DNA of 64,000 nucleotides from CAIKMD01 sp963803265 (GCA_963803265.1 CAWDLZ010000017.1:62001-126000); one strand, 5' to 3'; positions 30,201 to 40,444 are shown, counted from the first letter of the stretch. A program made the numbers and translations. The notes: generated by a model not told the origin, from the letters alone.

Positions 30201-31196
30201 ATGAACCTACCCCCTGCCAATCCGACGCGTCCCGGCGCCGACATCAACCATTCGCTCGGCCGCGCGGGGCTCATCGTCGTGTGCAAGCGCGACGGCTTCG
30301 TCGAGTTCCACGATGCCACCGGTTTCACGCTAATCGAGGAAATCAAGCTGCCCGATTTCCCGCATGAGGTGGTGCTGTCGCCCGACCGCAGGAAGGCCTA
30401 TGTCTCGATCTATGGCAATGGCCAGGTCGGGACCAATACCGTGCCGGGCACAAGGATCGCGGTACTCGATCTTGCGTCGCGAAAACTCGACGGCTTCATC
30501 GAGCTCGCGCCGTTCCTTGCGCCCCACGGCTTGACCTTCGACCAAGCGGGCCTCCTTTGGGCGACGGCGGAATCGAGCCACGCTCTCGTCTATATCGACC
30601 CAGCGCGCGGCGTCGTCCTCGGCCATGTCGAGACCGAAAGTTTGCGCACCCATTTTATGGCCGCCTCGCCCGACGGCACCCGGATCTACGTCCCGCATCG
30701 GCAGCTGAGCTTCATGAGCGTCGTCGACACGGCGACGCGCAAGGTGGTCAAGCGGATTCCGAATTTCCGCTACGAGTGCCAGGGCGTGTGCACCGCGCCC
30801 GACGGCAACCGCGTCTATCAGGCATCGAGCGCGCGGCCGTTTATCAGCGTGATCGATCCGAAGACCGACGAGGTCGCAGGACAAATCACGGTCGAAGGCA
30901 TGGGCGATTTCCCGCCGCAGCTTAATCGGCTTCGTGTCAGTCCCGACAATCGGTACCTCGTGATCTCGTACAATGTCTCGCGCCTCGCGGCGGTAATCGA
31001 CACCCGCGAGCCCGAGCGCCAGTACCTGTTCGAGCTTGAGAAGGGGCCGATGGGCATCGCCTTCGGCGCCGACCTCAACCAGGCCCTCGTCACCAATCAC
31101 GACGAGGGCACGATCTCGGTCATCGACCTGGGCGCGATGAAACCGGCGGGCCAATTCAAGACCCATCTGGGTCCCGAGACGATGGCGTTCTACTAA
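30201..31196 (+). CDS. YncE-like beta-propeller protein
   Basis: 331-residue seven-bladed-propeller type protein with repeated blade patterns such as HEVVLSPDRRKAYVSIYG, HFMAASPDGTRIYVPH and LRVSPDNRYLVIS. No signal peptide is visible, unlike many secreted YncE proteins, so it may be cytoplasmic. The ATG at 30201 was chosen over longer frames that overlap the DUF971 gene out of frame. Its end overlaps the convergent ubiH-type gene by four bases. Ligand or partner unknown. Confidence 0.85.
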   Translation: MNLPPANPTRPGADINHSLGRAGLIVVCKRDGFVEFHDATGFTLIEEIKLPDFPHEVVLSPDRRKAYVSIYGNGQVGTNTVPGTRIAVLDLASRKLDGFIELAPFLAPHGLTFDQAGLLWATAESSHALVYIDPARGVVLGHVETESLRTHFMAASPDGTRIYVPHRQLSFMSVVDTATRKVVKRIPNFRYECQGVCTAPDGNRVYQASSARPFISVIDPKTDEVAGQITVEGMGDFPPQLNRLRVSPDNRYLVISYNVSRLAAVIDTREPERQYLFELEKGPMGIAFGADLNQALVTNHDEGTISVIDLGAMKPAGQFKTHLGPETMAFY

Positions 31197-32419
31197 AGCG
31201 CTTCCCCGCGCGCGAGGCGCGGCAGGTCGCCGACCGTCCCCATGGCCTGGCGCATGAAAAAGCGCTTGAGATGGGGCGCGCGGTTGACCGCGGCGAGGCC
31301 GAGATCGCGGACGAACCTCACCGGCGCGGCATTGTTCGAGAACAGGCGGTTGAGGCCATCGGTGACCGCAGTCAGAGTCATCACGTCGAAACGCCGCCAG
31401 CGCTCGTAACGTTCGAGCAGCGCCCGCCCGCCGATGTCGAGGCCGAGGCGGCTGGCATCGACTGCCAGCTCGGCCAGCGCGGCAATGTCGCGCACGCCGA
31501 GATTCCAGCCTTGTCCCGCGATCGGATGGATGACATGGGCGGCATCGCCCACGAGGGCCAAGCGCGGCGCGGTATAGCACTCGGCAAGCAGGAGGGAGAG
31601 TGGATAGGACCAGCGCGGCCCCTCGACCGCGAGCGCTCCCAGATAATCGCCGAAGCGACGCTCGAGCTCGCGCAAGAAGGACGCATCGTCGAGCGCGAGT
31701 AGGCGCTTGGCGTCGGCGTCGCTTTCAGTCCACACGATCGACGAGCGCTTCCCTTTCATCGGCAGGATCGCGAACGGCCCGGGCGCCCGGAAATGCTCGA
31801 CCGCGACGCCGCGATGCGGCTCGGCATGCCGCACTGTGCACACGATCGCGGTCTGGCGATAGGCGGCGCCGCGCGTCTTGATCGCGGCAGCCTCGCGCAA
31901 GCGCGAAGCGCGCCCGTCCGCGCCGGCGACCAGCTGGGTGTGAAGGTGGCGGCCATCGCCGAGCGCGAGAGTGGCACCTGTTTCGGTAAAATCCACGCCG
32001 CCGACCGCTAGGGGCGCGAGGAGCGTCAAGCTCGGCAGCGCGCGCGCGCGGGCATAGAGGCCTTGGCGCAGCAAGCGGTTCTCGATGATGAAGCCGAGCG
32101 GCTCGGGGCCCAGATCGCGGTGGTCGTAGTGGAGGAACAGCGGCGAATTGCCGTCGGCGACGCGAATCTCGCAGATCGGCTCGGCATCCGCGGCGAGGAA
32201 CGGCCAAGCACCGATGCCGCTCATCACTTGCTGCGAGCCATAGGCGATCGCGGTGGTGCGCCCATCATAGGGCGCGGCCAGCATCCGCGTGGGATCCTCG
32301 CGGTCGATGATCGCGACCTCAAGCCCGGCGGCGGCGCAGGCTATCCCGAGCGTCAAGCCGGACAAGCCGCCGCCGACGATCGCCAATTCAACCCGGATTT
32401 CGCCGCCCCGCTTCGCCAT
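31193..32419 (-). CDS. UbiH/UbiF/VisC/COQ6-family FAD-dependent hydroxylase
   Basis: 408-residue flavoprotein monooxygenase that probably hydroxylates the ubiquinone precursor ring. N-terminal FAD motif LAIVGGGLSGLTLG; the family signature LVGDAAHVIHPIAGQGWNLGVRD near residue 290; C-terminal membrane-associating part ending in RQAMG. Length is typical (about 400). Alphaproteobacteria may use one broad-specificity enzyme or several, so the exact ring position cannot be assigned. Convergent with the beta-propeller gene. Confidence 0.92.
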   Translation of the reverse strand: MAKRGGEIRVELAIVGGGLSGLTLGIACAAAGLEVAIIDREDPTRMLAAPYDGRTTAIAYGSQQVMSGIGAWPFLAADAEPICEIRVADGNSPLFLHYDHRDLGPEPLGFIIENRLLRQGLYARARALPSLTLLAPLAVGGVDFTETGATLALGDGRHLHTQLVAGADGRASRLREAAAIKTRGAAYRQTAIVCTVRHAEPHRGVAVEHFRAPGPFAILPMKGKRSSIVWTESDADAKRLLALDDASFLRELERRFGDYLGALAVEGPRWSYPLSLLLAECYTAPRLALVGDAAHVIHPIAGQGWNLGVRDIAALAELAVDASRLGLDIGGRALLERYERWRRFDVMTLTAVTDGLNRLFSNNAAPVRFVRDLGLAAVNRAPHLKRFFMRQAMGTVGDLPRLARGEAL

Positions 32420-32462
32420 GGCGGCAGAGTGAAGCGCGCCGGCACGGAAGACAAGCTTCCGG

Positions 32463-34169
32463 CTAATGCCGCAGCAGCGACACGAGCAGCGCCAGCGCTA
32501 GCGCCGCGGCGATGCCCTGCCAAAATCGCACAGGGTACCGTTCATAAAGCGTCAGCGGCCGGCGGACCGCGGCCGGGGCGCGCGCTGGCCCCGCCTCCAT
32601 CTCGAGCGCGAATTCGGTCATGTCGTGAAAGCGCTCAGCTGGGTCGGTCGCGATCGCGCGCCCGAGCGTAGCCTGGAGCCACGCCGGCAGATCCGGACGC
32701 AAAAGCGAAAACTCCTTTGGCCGGTCCCGTCGCGGCAGGCTGGTGGCATCGGCATTGCCATAGGGAAACTCGCCGGTGAAGGCGCGGAATAGGGTGACGC
32801 CCAGGGCATAGATGTCGGTGGCCTCGTTGCCAGGTTCGCCGCCGAGCATTTCCGGCGCCATGTAGGCGGGGGTGCCGGGAATGTCCTCGGGCGGGAAATC
32901 CTCCATCCCGGGCACGCGGACCACGCCGAGATCGATCAGCTTCAGCGACCCGTTGCCTTCGAGGATCACGTTGTCGGGCTTGATGTCGCGGTGGATGATG
33001 CCGGTGCGGTGCAGCGCCGCGACCGCCCGGGCCAGCTTGATCGCGATATTCCGTCCTTCCTCCAGAGCGAGCGACGGCCGGCGCGTCAGCCGGGTTTCCA
33101 GCAGCTCGCCCTGGTAGAGCGGCATGACGGTGTAGAGGCAGGTCTGCCGCCCCGGCGGCAGCTCGATGATTCGACCGAGCCAAGGGCTGCTGACGCGTAC
33201 CCCGACCCATGCCTCGCGGACGAAGGCGGCGTGATAGGTGGCCACGGCGGCGACTTGGGGCTTAGGGAACTTCAGAGCGACCTCGCCGCCCTCGATCTCG
33301 TCCTCCGCGCCGAATAGACGCGTGTAGCGGCCATCGGAAAGCAGCGCTTTGAGCACGAACCCGTCGATCGTCTCTCCGCCTTGCGGCACCGCGATCAGCG
33401 GCAATTGCTGGATGGCGCTGCCGATATCAGCCAATTCCGCCGTCGGCAGGCCAACCACGTCCAGCACCAGCGCGGTACAATTATCGGTGCTGCCCGATTC
33501 CAGCGCGGCCGCAACCAGGGCGCGGGCGCTATCCCCGGGAGCCGAGCGCTCGCGCAAGATGTCGGCGATGCTCTCATCGGTCAGGACCCCATGGACGCCG
33601 TCGCTGCACAAGAGAAAGCGGTCATGCAACGCCACGGTCTGGCTCGCGTAGTCGAGACGCACCTCGGCCTCGATGCCCAGCGCGCGGTAGAGGATGCGCC
33701 GCCGACCGGCGCTATCCTCGCGCACATGGTCGCTAGTCAGGCAGGTCAGGCGACCGCCGCTTAGCCGATAGGCGCGCGTGTCTCCGACATGCAACAGATG
33801 AGCGATGCGGCCGCGCAGCACGAGCGCGGTGAAAGTGCAGCCCATCCCCGCCAGCGCGGGGTCCCGGTGACCCATGGACTGGATCCAACCATTGAGCGCG
33901 TCCACGATCGTGGCCGCCGCGCGGCGCACTTCCATGGTCTCGGGCAGGTCGCAAAATCCGTCGAGAAAGCCGCGCACCGCGGTCTCGGCCGCCACCCGGC
34001 CGCCCTTTGCGCCGCCAATTCCGTCGGCGATCGCCGCCACAACGTCGCGGCGCGGCTCGGGTAGCTCCGCGCCGAAAACAGCGCCGACGAAATCTTCGTT
34101 GCGCTGGCGCGGCCCGGTTTCCGAAGCGAACCCGACACTTGCCTTGACGCCGGCAAAACCCTCAACCAT
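32463..34169 (-). CDS. bifunctional PP2C phosphatase / serine-threonine protein kinase, membrane-anchored
   Basis: 568-residue fusion. Residues about 10-240 are a PP2C phosphatase (ADGIGGAKGGRVAA, HVGDTRAYRL, LCSDGVHGVLTDE). Residues about 265-530 are a Hanks-type kinase: lysine in EVALKFPKP, catalytic loop HRDIKPDN, DLG in place of DFG, and TPAYMAPE. A C-terminal segment, WQGIAAALALALLVSLL, anchors it so that both domains face the cytoplasm. This fusion is often found beside nitrate-transport genes; here amtB is near, divergent and separated by a small secreted protein, so a nitrogen link is possible but inferred. Confidence 0.9.
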   Translation of the reverse strand: MVEGFAGVKASVGFASETGPRQRNEDFVGAVFGAELPEPRRDVVAAIADGIGGAKGGRVAAETAVRGFLDGFCDLPETMEVRRAAATIVDALNGWIQSMGHRDPALAGMGCTFTALVLRGRIAHLLHVGDTRAYRLSGGRLTCLTSDHVREDSAGRRRILYRALGIEAEVRLDYASQTVALHDRFLLCSDGVHGVLTDESIADILRERSAPGDSARALVAAALESGSTDNCTALVLDVVGLPTAELADIGSAIQQLPLIAVPQGGETIDGFVLKALLSDGRYTRLFGAEDEIEGGEVALKFPKPQVAAVATYHAAFVREAWVGVRVSSPWLGRIIELPPGRQTCLYTVMPLYQGELLETRLTRRPSLALEEGRNIAIKLARAVAALHRTGIIHRDIKPDNVILEGNGSLKLIDLGVVRVPGMEDFPPEDIPGTPAYMAPEMLGGEPGNEATDIYALGVTLFRAFTGEFPYGNADATSLPRRDRPKEFSLLRPDLPAWLQATLGRAIATDPAERFHDMTEFALEMEAGPARAPAAVRRPLTLYERYPVRFWQGIAAALALALLVSLLRH

Positions 34170-34225
34170 CGCCAGCGCTCCGATTCCGCCGGGCCGCTTG
34201 CCGCCCGGATCGCGGCTTCAATTCT

Positions 34226-34561
34226 TCAACCTGAATTCTCTAACTTGCATCGATCAAAGAGGAAATAGCCGCCGGTACTGGACGCGACGATCACCGTGAG
34301 CGCCCCGGATCTGCGGTCAAGCGTATAGTTTCCGCCGTCCTTGGCCTCATGCCAAGAAATCTTCGCGTCGCTGATGCGCGCCGGATTGGCGTCAACGGTG
34401 CCCTTGTCGTAGTCGATCATGATCTGCCAACTCGCGCCGCTGGCCGGATTGGTGCAGGTAATCGCGGTCTCCCCCGGCTGCGCCTGAGCGGTAATGGCGA
34501 GTACGGCCATGCCGGCTGCCAACGCAGCAACTCGCGGCGCGAGCGGCCGAGTCAGGAACAT
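34226..34561 (-). CDS. hypothetical secreted protein
   Basis: 111-residue protein with a clear Sec signal peptide (hydrophobic run AALAAGMAVLAITAQAQ, cleavage near residue 28). The mature part of about 83 residues has ITCTNPASGASWQIMIDYD and a final CKLENSG; two cysteines could form a disulfide. It looks like a small periplasmic beta-rich domain. I do not recognise the family. It lies between the kinase/phosphatase gene and the amtB promoter, on the kinase strand. Confidence 0.65.
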   Translation of the reverse strand: MFLTRPLAPRVAALAAGMAVLAITAQAQPGETAITCTNPASGASWQIMIDYDKGTVDANPARISDAKISWHEAKDGGNYTLDRRSGALTVIVASSTGGYFLFDRCKLENSG

Positions 34562-34771
34562 GGTCGCCTCGGCATGGTCATGACCCGATTGATAGCCAAT
34601 TCCCGCAGGCTTGCAAAGAATGTCGCACGAAGAGCGGGAAATGGCCGCCGGTTAATCCTGATCGCCTAATTTGGGCTCAGAATGCCAATTTTATAATCAT
34701 TGCGTTCGAAGAGCGCCAATCCGGTCCAGATGGGAGCGTGGCTTTGGCCGGCCATCCGGCTAGCTCGCGCG

Positions 34772-34787
34772 TGGCATAGCTCTTGCG
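34772..34787 (+). promoter_or_regulatory. sigma-54 promoter of amtB
   Basis: TGGCAT-AGCTC-TTGCG matches the sigma-54 consensus TGGCAC-N5-TTGCW, with GG and GC exactly ten bases apart. Transcription would start about 97 bases before the amtB ATG. It implies control by an NtrC-type activator under nitrogen limitation; no clear NtrC site is seen upstream. Confidence 0.8.
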
Positions 34788-34894
34788 TAAATTCAGCCGG
34801 CGTTCATACCCGGGGTCATGCGGTCCTGTGCCATAGGCACGCGGATTTGGTGCTGCCTTCGGGAAGGTCAACAGCGATAAGAGGGGGTAAATTC

Positions 34895-36217
34895 ATGGCA
34901 CTGGTACCATCACCTCAATGGCTCGATACCGGGGACAATGCATGGCAATTGGCAGCCGCGACTTTCGTTGGCTTACAAAGCATTCCCGGGTTGGCGGTTC
35001 TCTACGGCGGCGTCGTCAAGAAGAAATGGGCGATCAACTCGGCCTTTATGTCAATCTACGCCTTTGCATCGGTCTTAGTCGTCTGGATTCTATTCGATTA
35101 CAACATGGCTTTCGGCCCGCAATGGTTCCCGTTTCTAGGCATGCCTGGCCTGGCGGTTTCGGCTGCGTTCACCACCGGTCAAGCAACAATTCCCGCGGCA
35201 GCCTCGGGTATGCCGCCCCTCGCCTTCCCGATGGCGACCCTGGTGTTCTTCCAATTCGTGTTTGCCGCAATCACGGTGATCATTCTCGGTGGGTCGGTTC
35301 TCGGCCGCATGAGCTTCAGGGCTTGGGCGATCTTTTGCCCGGTGTGGATGACCCTCGTTTATACGGTGGGGGCGTTCAGCCTGTGGGGTGGCGGCTGGCT
35401 CGCCAGCATGGGTGCGGCAGACTTCTCGGGCGGCTACGTCATCCATCTCGCCGCCGGCACCTCCGGATTCGTCGCGGCGGCGATGGTCGGGCCGCGCTTG
35501 CAGGCGGATCGCGAGCATTTCCCGCCCAATAGCCTGCTGGTCACCTTGATCGGTGCCGGCATCCTTTGGCTGGGTTGGAACGGCTTCAACGGCGGCGACC
35601 CCTATTTCGCCAATGCTGATGCCGGCGCGGCGGTGCTGAATACCAATACCGCCACTGCAGTCGCTTTGCTCGTGTGGACGCTGATGGACAAGATGGCCTA
35701 TGGCAAGCCGTCGATCATCGGCGCGGTCAACGGCATGATCGCGGGCCTCGTCGCCATCACCCCAGGTGCCGGCTACGTCGACGGCTGGGGCGCGATCATC
35801 ATTGGCGTGTGCGCCGGGATCATTCCGTGGTTCTGCATGAACAAGATCCAGAAGACCAAGCTGATGATGAAGGTGGACGACACCTTGAGCGTGTTCTCGA
35901 CCCATGGCTGCGCCGGCCTGATGGGCGGTCTGCTGGTGGGCATCCTGGCCAACCCGAACATGATCGAATATGTCGGCACCGACAAGGACGCGCCCGGCGT
36001 CAGCGTGACCGGCTGGTTCTTCGGCAACGCGCCGCAGCTCCTGCTTCAGGCCGAGGCTGCGGCGTTCATCATCGTTTACAACATCATCGCCACCTACATC
36101 ATTCTCAAGGTCATTTCGTTCATCACGCCCCTGCGCATGGATGAAGCGACCCTGAAGGTCGGCGACGACGCGGTTCACGGCGAGACCGCCTATGCGATCG
36201 GCGTGGAAGGCGAGTAG
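34895..36217 (+). CDS. amtB: ammonium transporter
   Basis: 440-residue Amt/MEP channel with about eleven membrane segments that takes up ammonium. The start at 34895 follows a GAGGGGG ribosome site and gives a mature-like N-terminus WLDTGDNAWQLAAATFVGLQ. Signature parts: the twin-histidine pore positions in GYVIHLAAGTSGF and FSTHGCAGLMGG, and GILWLGWNGFNGG. A sigma-54 promoter precedes it and a strong terminator follows. No glnK (PII) gene is adjacent, which is unusual because glnK-amtB pairs are the rule. Confidence 0.95.
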   Translation: MALVPSPQWLDTGDNAWQLAAATFVGLQSIPGLAVLYGGVVKKKWAINSAFMSIYAFASVLVVWILFDYNMAFGPQWFPFLGMPGLAVSAAFTTGQATIPAAASGMPPLAFPMATLVFFQFVFAAITVIILGGSVLGRMSFRAWAIFCPVWMTLVYTVGAFSLWGGGWLASMGAADFSGGYVIHLAAGTSGFVAAAMVGPRLQADREHFPPNSLLVTLIGAGILWLGWNGFNGGDPYFANADAGAAVLNTNTATAVALLVWTLMDKMAYGKPSIIGAVNGMIAGLVAITPGAGYVDGWGAIIIGVCAGIIPWFCMNKIQKTKLMMKVDDTLSVFSTHGCAGLMGGLLVGILANPNMIEYVGTDKDAPGVSVTGWFFGNAPQLLLQAEAAAFIIVYNIIATYIILKVISFITPLRMDEATLKVGDDAVHGETAYAIGVEGE

Positions 36218-36280
36218 CCCGATCGGGAACGAGGCTTAACCACCCGAAAGCGGCTGAGCCCGTCCTTCGCGGCTCCAACG

Positions 36281-36312
36281 AGGCCGGGGCGCTTGTCGCC
36301 CCGGCCTTTTTT
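36281..36312 (+). terminator. rho-independent terminator after amtB
   Basis: Perfect 11-base-pair GC-rich stem (AGGCCGGGGCG / CGCCCCGGCCT) with loop CTTGT and a run of six T. It lies 64 bases past the amtB stop. Confidence 0.92.
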
Positions 36313-36828
36313 CTGGTCTGGCCGGGCTATAAGATTTCAGCAGGAATTCGCAATGCGGGTCGAAGCCGAGATCGGAAAGGACGTCCTCGATCCCGCGCTC
36401 CACGGCGAATCCGTCCAGCAAGCGTCTCGACGCAACTCTTTCGTTTGCGATCGCTCGACAAGCCGCCACAAATATAGCGCGCCGCGCGCGACACAATCGG
36501 GCGCCGCGAGGCCCCCCCTTCGCAACGCCGCTGCCGCGCCCCGCTCGCCCCGGAAGGTGCGGGCCGACCAGCATGCGGGCGAGGAACGACGCAATGTCCC
36601 GCTTCGTGCGGTCGGGGAGGCCCCGCGGCCCCAGGATGTGCCGCTGTGAGAGGTTCGGGAAATTCCTTACCGATGTGGCTTCGCGAGCGCACCGCAGCCA
36701 ATAGAGGCGCGCAAAACTTTGCATACTATATACTGAAAAAAATGTCGCGTCGTGACGCTTGGCGAGGGCGAAACGCGCGCCTATCATCTTAGCGTTGTCT
36801 ACCCGTGGCTTAGACGGTGGCTTTATAC
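36313..36828. other. intergenic region, no gene seen
   Basis: About 515 bases between the amtB terminator and the aminotransferase gene. The open frames here are arginine-rich, without family features. A short AT-rich patch at 36718-36742 (CTATATACTG) could be a promoter for the aminotransferase-ftsK-lolA run. In related bacteria a PII gene may sit here; none is present. Confidence 0.45.
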
Positions 36829-38022
36829 TTGTCTCTAAATCCACGCCTTGAACAGCTCGCCGATAACCCGTTCTCCAAGCTCCACAAGCTTTTTGACGGG
36901 GTGCAGCCGCGCTCGAACGAGCCCGTCATTGCGATGGCGGTGGGCGAGCCGCAGCACGAGCCACCGCCGATGCTGGCGCGCATCCTTGCCGAGAAGGCCG
37001 AGCTTTGGAATCGCTATCCGCCGCCGGCTGGCACCCCGGAATACCGCGCCGCGGCGGCGCGCTGGCTCGCCCGCCGCTATCGCCTGCCCGAGGGGATGGT
37101 GACGGGCGAGCGTCACGTCTTGGTGGTCAATGGCACCAAGGAAGCGCTGTTTCTTGCCCCCCAAATGGCGGTGCCGCAAGAAAAGGCCGGCGAGGCGCCG
37201 ACCGTGCTCATGCCCAACCCCTATTACAATGTGTATAATGGTGGGGCGTTTCTGGCCGGGGCCGAGCCGATCTATCTCGATTGCACCAAGGAGACCGGCT
37301 TTCTGCCGGATCTCGATGCCATTCCTGAGCCCTTGCTTCGACGCTGCGCGCTGTTTTACCTGTGCAGCCCGGCGAACCCGCAGGGCGCGATCGCCGACCT
37401 AGCCTACCTGACCAAAATGATTGCGCTGGCGCGGGCTTATGATTTCGTGCTCGCCGTTGACGAGTGCTATTGCGAGATCTACGACCGCGCGGCGCCGCCG
37501 GGCGCCCTCGAGGCCTGCGCGGCGCAAGGCGGCAGGCTCGATCAGGTCTTGGTATTTCACTCGCTTTCGAAGCGTTCCAGCGCCGCCGGCTTGCGCTGCG
37601 GGTTCGTTGCCGGGGACGCGCGTCTCATCGAGCGCTTCGGGCACCTACGCTCCTATGCCGGCGCTCAGGTACCGCTTCCGGTGCAGGAAGCGGCGATCGC
37701 GCTGTGGGGCGAGGAAACCCATGTCGAGACGAACCGCGCCTTGTATCGCCGCAAATTCGACATCGCCGAAAGCGTGCTCGGCGGGCGGTTCGGCTTCTAC
37801 CGGCCTGCCGGCGGGTTCTTCCTGTGGCTCGATGTCGGCGACGGCGAGAAAGCGGCGCTGGCGCTCCGGCGCGATGCGGCCCTGCGCGCCCTGCCCGGCG
37901 CCTACACCGCGCGCACCAATCCCGGCCGGGAAAATCCCGGCCAGCGCTATATCCGGATCGCGCTGGTTCATGATGATGCCACGGTCGAGGCAGGCCTGCG
38001 ACGCCTGCTCCGCGTGCTTTGA
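36829..38022 (+). CDS. class I/II aminotransferase (succinyldiaminopimelate transaminase-like)
   Basis: 397-residue PLP-dependent aminotransferase. Features: NPRLEQLADNPFSKL start typical of DapC-like proteins, VVNGTKEALFL, PNPYYNVY, AVDECYCEIYD, the PLP lysine in FHSLSKRSSAAGLRCG, and the substrate arginine in GQRYIRIAL. The TTG start at 36829 has GGTGG eight bases upstream and gives MSLNPRL, like relatives; a GTG at 36817 is possible. It may act in lysine/diaminopimelate biosynthesis. It is followed by ftsK after 24 bases. Confidence 0.87.
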   Translation: MSLNPRLEQLADNPFSKLHKLFDGVQPRSNEPVIAMAVGEPQHEPPPMLARILAEKAELWNRYPPPAGTPEYRAAAARWLARRYRLPEGMVTGERHVLVVNGTKEALFLAPQMAVPQEKAGEAPTVLMPNPYYNVYNGGAFLAGAEPIYLDCTKETGFLPDLDAIPEPLLRRCALFYLCSPANPQGAIADLAYLTKMIALARAYDFVLAVDECYCEIYDRAAPPGALEACAAQGGRLDQVLVFHSLSKRSSAAGLRCGFVAGDARLIERFGHLRSYAGAQVPLPVQEAAIALWGEETHVETNRALYRRKFDIAESVLGGRFGFYRPAGGFFLWLDVGDGEKAALALRRDAALRALPGAYTARTNPGRENPGQRYIRIALVHDDATVEAGLRRLLRVL

Positions 38023-38046
38023 TGCGATCGAAAGGCGAGGAATAGC

Positions 38047-40444
38047 ATGGCGACCATCACCGAGAGCGGCCGCAAATACGCCCCGACGCAATCCCACCCT
38101 TGGCGGCGCTTTTTCAGCGTCGCTATGGCCCTTGCGCTGATTGTCGGCGGGCTTTGGATCGCGGCAGCGCTCGCGACCCATGATCGCGGCGACCCGTCGT
38201 GGAACCAGTCGATCAGCGCCATAGCTAAGAACGCAATGGGGATGCCCGGCGCGCAAGTCTCGGATGCGCTCCTGCAGTGGCTCGGGCTGGCGGCCTGGCT
38301 GCTGCCTTTTGCGATGATCGACTGGGGCGTCCGGCTTGGCCTCGGGCGCGGCCTCAAGCGCTTCTGGCTTAAGCCGATCGTGCTGCCGGTCCTGGTGCCG
38401 GCGACCGCGCTCGCGATCTCGATTCTACCGCGGCCGGCAAGCTGGCCGCTCGAAGCCGGGCTCGGCGGCGCCATCGGCAAGCTCGCCCGCGACGGCTTTG
38501 CGCATATCAACGTGGCACCGCCGCTCTCTGCGATGGCCGCCGCCGCAGTGGTCGCGCTGCTGCTGATCTACCTCACCGGCCGGAAGTTCACGAGCGCCGG
38601 CACCGTCGCATCCGAAAAGCGTCCCTATGTGCGCCCCGGCAAAATCGTTCCTGAGACGCCAGACGAGGGCGATACCGTGGCCACTGCAAAGCCTGGTCTT
38701 CTGGCGCGCGTCGCGCTGCTGGCGTCGTGGCGGCGTCGCGACAGGGCGTGGGACGATACGGCGCGGCGGCACGAGCCGCGGCTCGGGGCGCCGCCTCTCG
38801 TCGGCGAGGGCGGCGACGACGATGCCGACGGCATCAAGCTGCCGGCGCGGCGCGCGGCCACGGTCGACATGCCGCGGCGCGCGAAAAGTCGGGAGAAGCA
38901 GCGCCAGGCGCTGCTCGATCTGGGGCCGGCGGGCGAGCACCTGCTGCCGCCCTTGGAGCTTCTCAACGAGGTGCCGCCCTCGCGCTTTGCCCAAATCAGC
39001 GAGGAAGCGCTGCAGCAGAACGCGCGCCTGCTCGAAACCGTGCTCGCCGATTTCGGCGTCCAGGGGCAAATCGTCAAAGTGCGTCCAGGGCCGGTGGTGG
39101 CCCTTTACGAGCTTGAGCCCGCGCCCGGCATCAAGGCGTCGCGCGTGATCGGCCTGGCCGACGACATCGCGCGCTCGATGAGCGCTCTCTCGGCGCGCGT
39201 TGCCGTCATTCCCGGCCGCAACGTCATCGGCATCGAATTGCCCAACGCGCGCGCGCGAAACCGTCTATCTGCGCGAGCTGTTGGCGTCCGAGGATTACGA
39301 GCGCACGGCGGCCAAGCTGGCGCTTGTCCTCGGCAAGGATATCGGCGGCACGCCGACCATCGCCGACCTCGCGCGCATGCCGCATCTGCTGATCGCTGGC
39401 ACGACGGGTTCGGGCAAGTCGGTCGGCATCAACACGATGGTGCTGTCGATCCTCTACCGGATGCCGCCGGATCAGTGCAAATTCATCATGATCGACCCGA
39501 AGATGCTGGAGCTCTCGGTCTATGATGGAATTCCGCATCTCCTGGCGCCGGTCGTGACCGATGCCAGGAAGGCCGTGGTCGCGCTCAAATGGACGGTGCG
39601 CGAAATGGAAAACCGCTATCGCGCCATGTCGAAGCTCGGGGTGCGGAACATCGAAGGATACAACCAGCGCCTCGTCGAGGCGAAATCGCGCGGCGAGATC
39701 GCTGAGGCGCCGCGTGCAGACCGGGTTCGACGAGGAGACCGGCAGTCCGATCTTCGAGGAGCAGCCCCTCGGCCTCGACGGCGCTGCCGCTCATCGTCGT
39801 GGTCGTCGACGAGATGGCGGATCTGATGCTGGTCGCGGGCAAGGATATCGAGGCTGCGGTGCAGCGCTTGGCGCAGATGGCGCGCGCCGCCGGCATCCAC
39901 ATCGTGATGGCGACGCAGCGCCCCTCGGTCGATGTCATCACCGGCACCATCAAGGCGAATTTCCCGACCCGGATCAGCTTCCAGGTGACTTCGAAGATCG
40001 ACAGCCGCACCATCCTCGGCGATGCTGGCGCCGAGCAGCTGCTCGGGCGCGGCGACATGCTCTACATGGCGGGCGGCGGGCGCATCACCCGCGTTCACGG
40101 CCCGTTCGTCTCCGACGAAGAGGTCGAGCGCGTGGTGCGCTTCTTGAAGGAGAATGGCGGTCCGCCCACCTATGTCGAAGAGGTGACCGAGGACGAGGAC
40201 GATCTGCCGGATCCTGGATTCGGCGGCGAGTCCGACGCCTCGGGCGATCAGCTCTACGATCAGGCGGTGGCGCTCGTATGCCGCGAGCGCAAGGCATCGA
40301 CGAGCTTCGTCCAGCGCCATCTGCAGATCGGCTACAACCGCGCCGCGCGGATTATCGAGCGCATGGAAACCGAAGGCGTCGTCGAGCGCCGCGAACCATG
40401 TCGGCAAGCGCGAGGTGCTCGGCCGCAACATCGATGAGAGATGA
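38047..40444 (+). CDS. ftsK: DNA translocase FtsK (frame broken by four one-base insertions)
   Basis: Septum-located DNA pump. Four N-terminal membrane segments (within about residues 20-180), a short linker, then the motor with Walker A IAGTTGSGKSVGIN and Walker B LIVVVVDEMADLM, ATQRPSVDVITG, and a C-terminal winged-helix gamma domain (TSFVQRHLQIGYNRAARIIERME). The frame changes near 39252, 39698, 39781 and 40384; each is equal to one extra base. Correction gives about 797 residues ending LGRNIDER, with the stop overlapping the lolA start. Essential-gene context makes sequence error the likely cause. Confidence 0.92.

Noticed and set aside
36236..36844. 202-residue minus-strand frame after amtB
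   Set aside because: It reads through the amtB terminator hairpin, has no family features and an unusual residue mix; I treat the region as non-coding.
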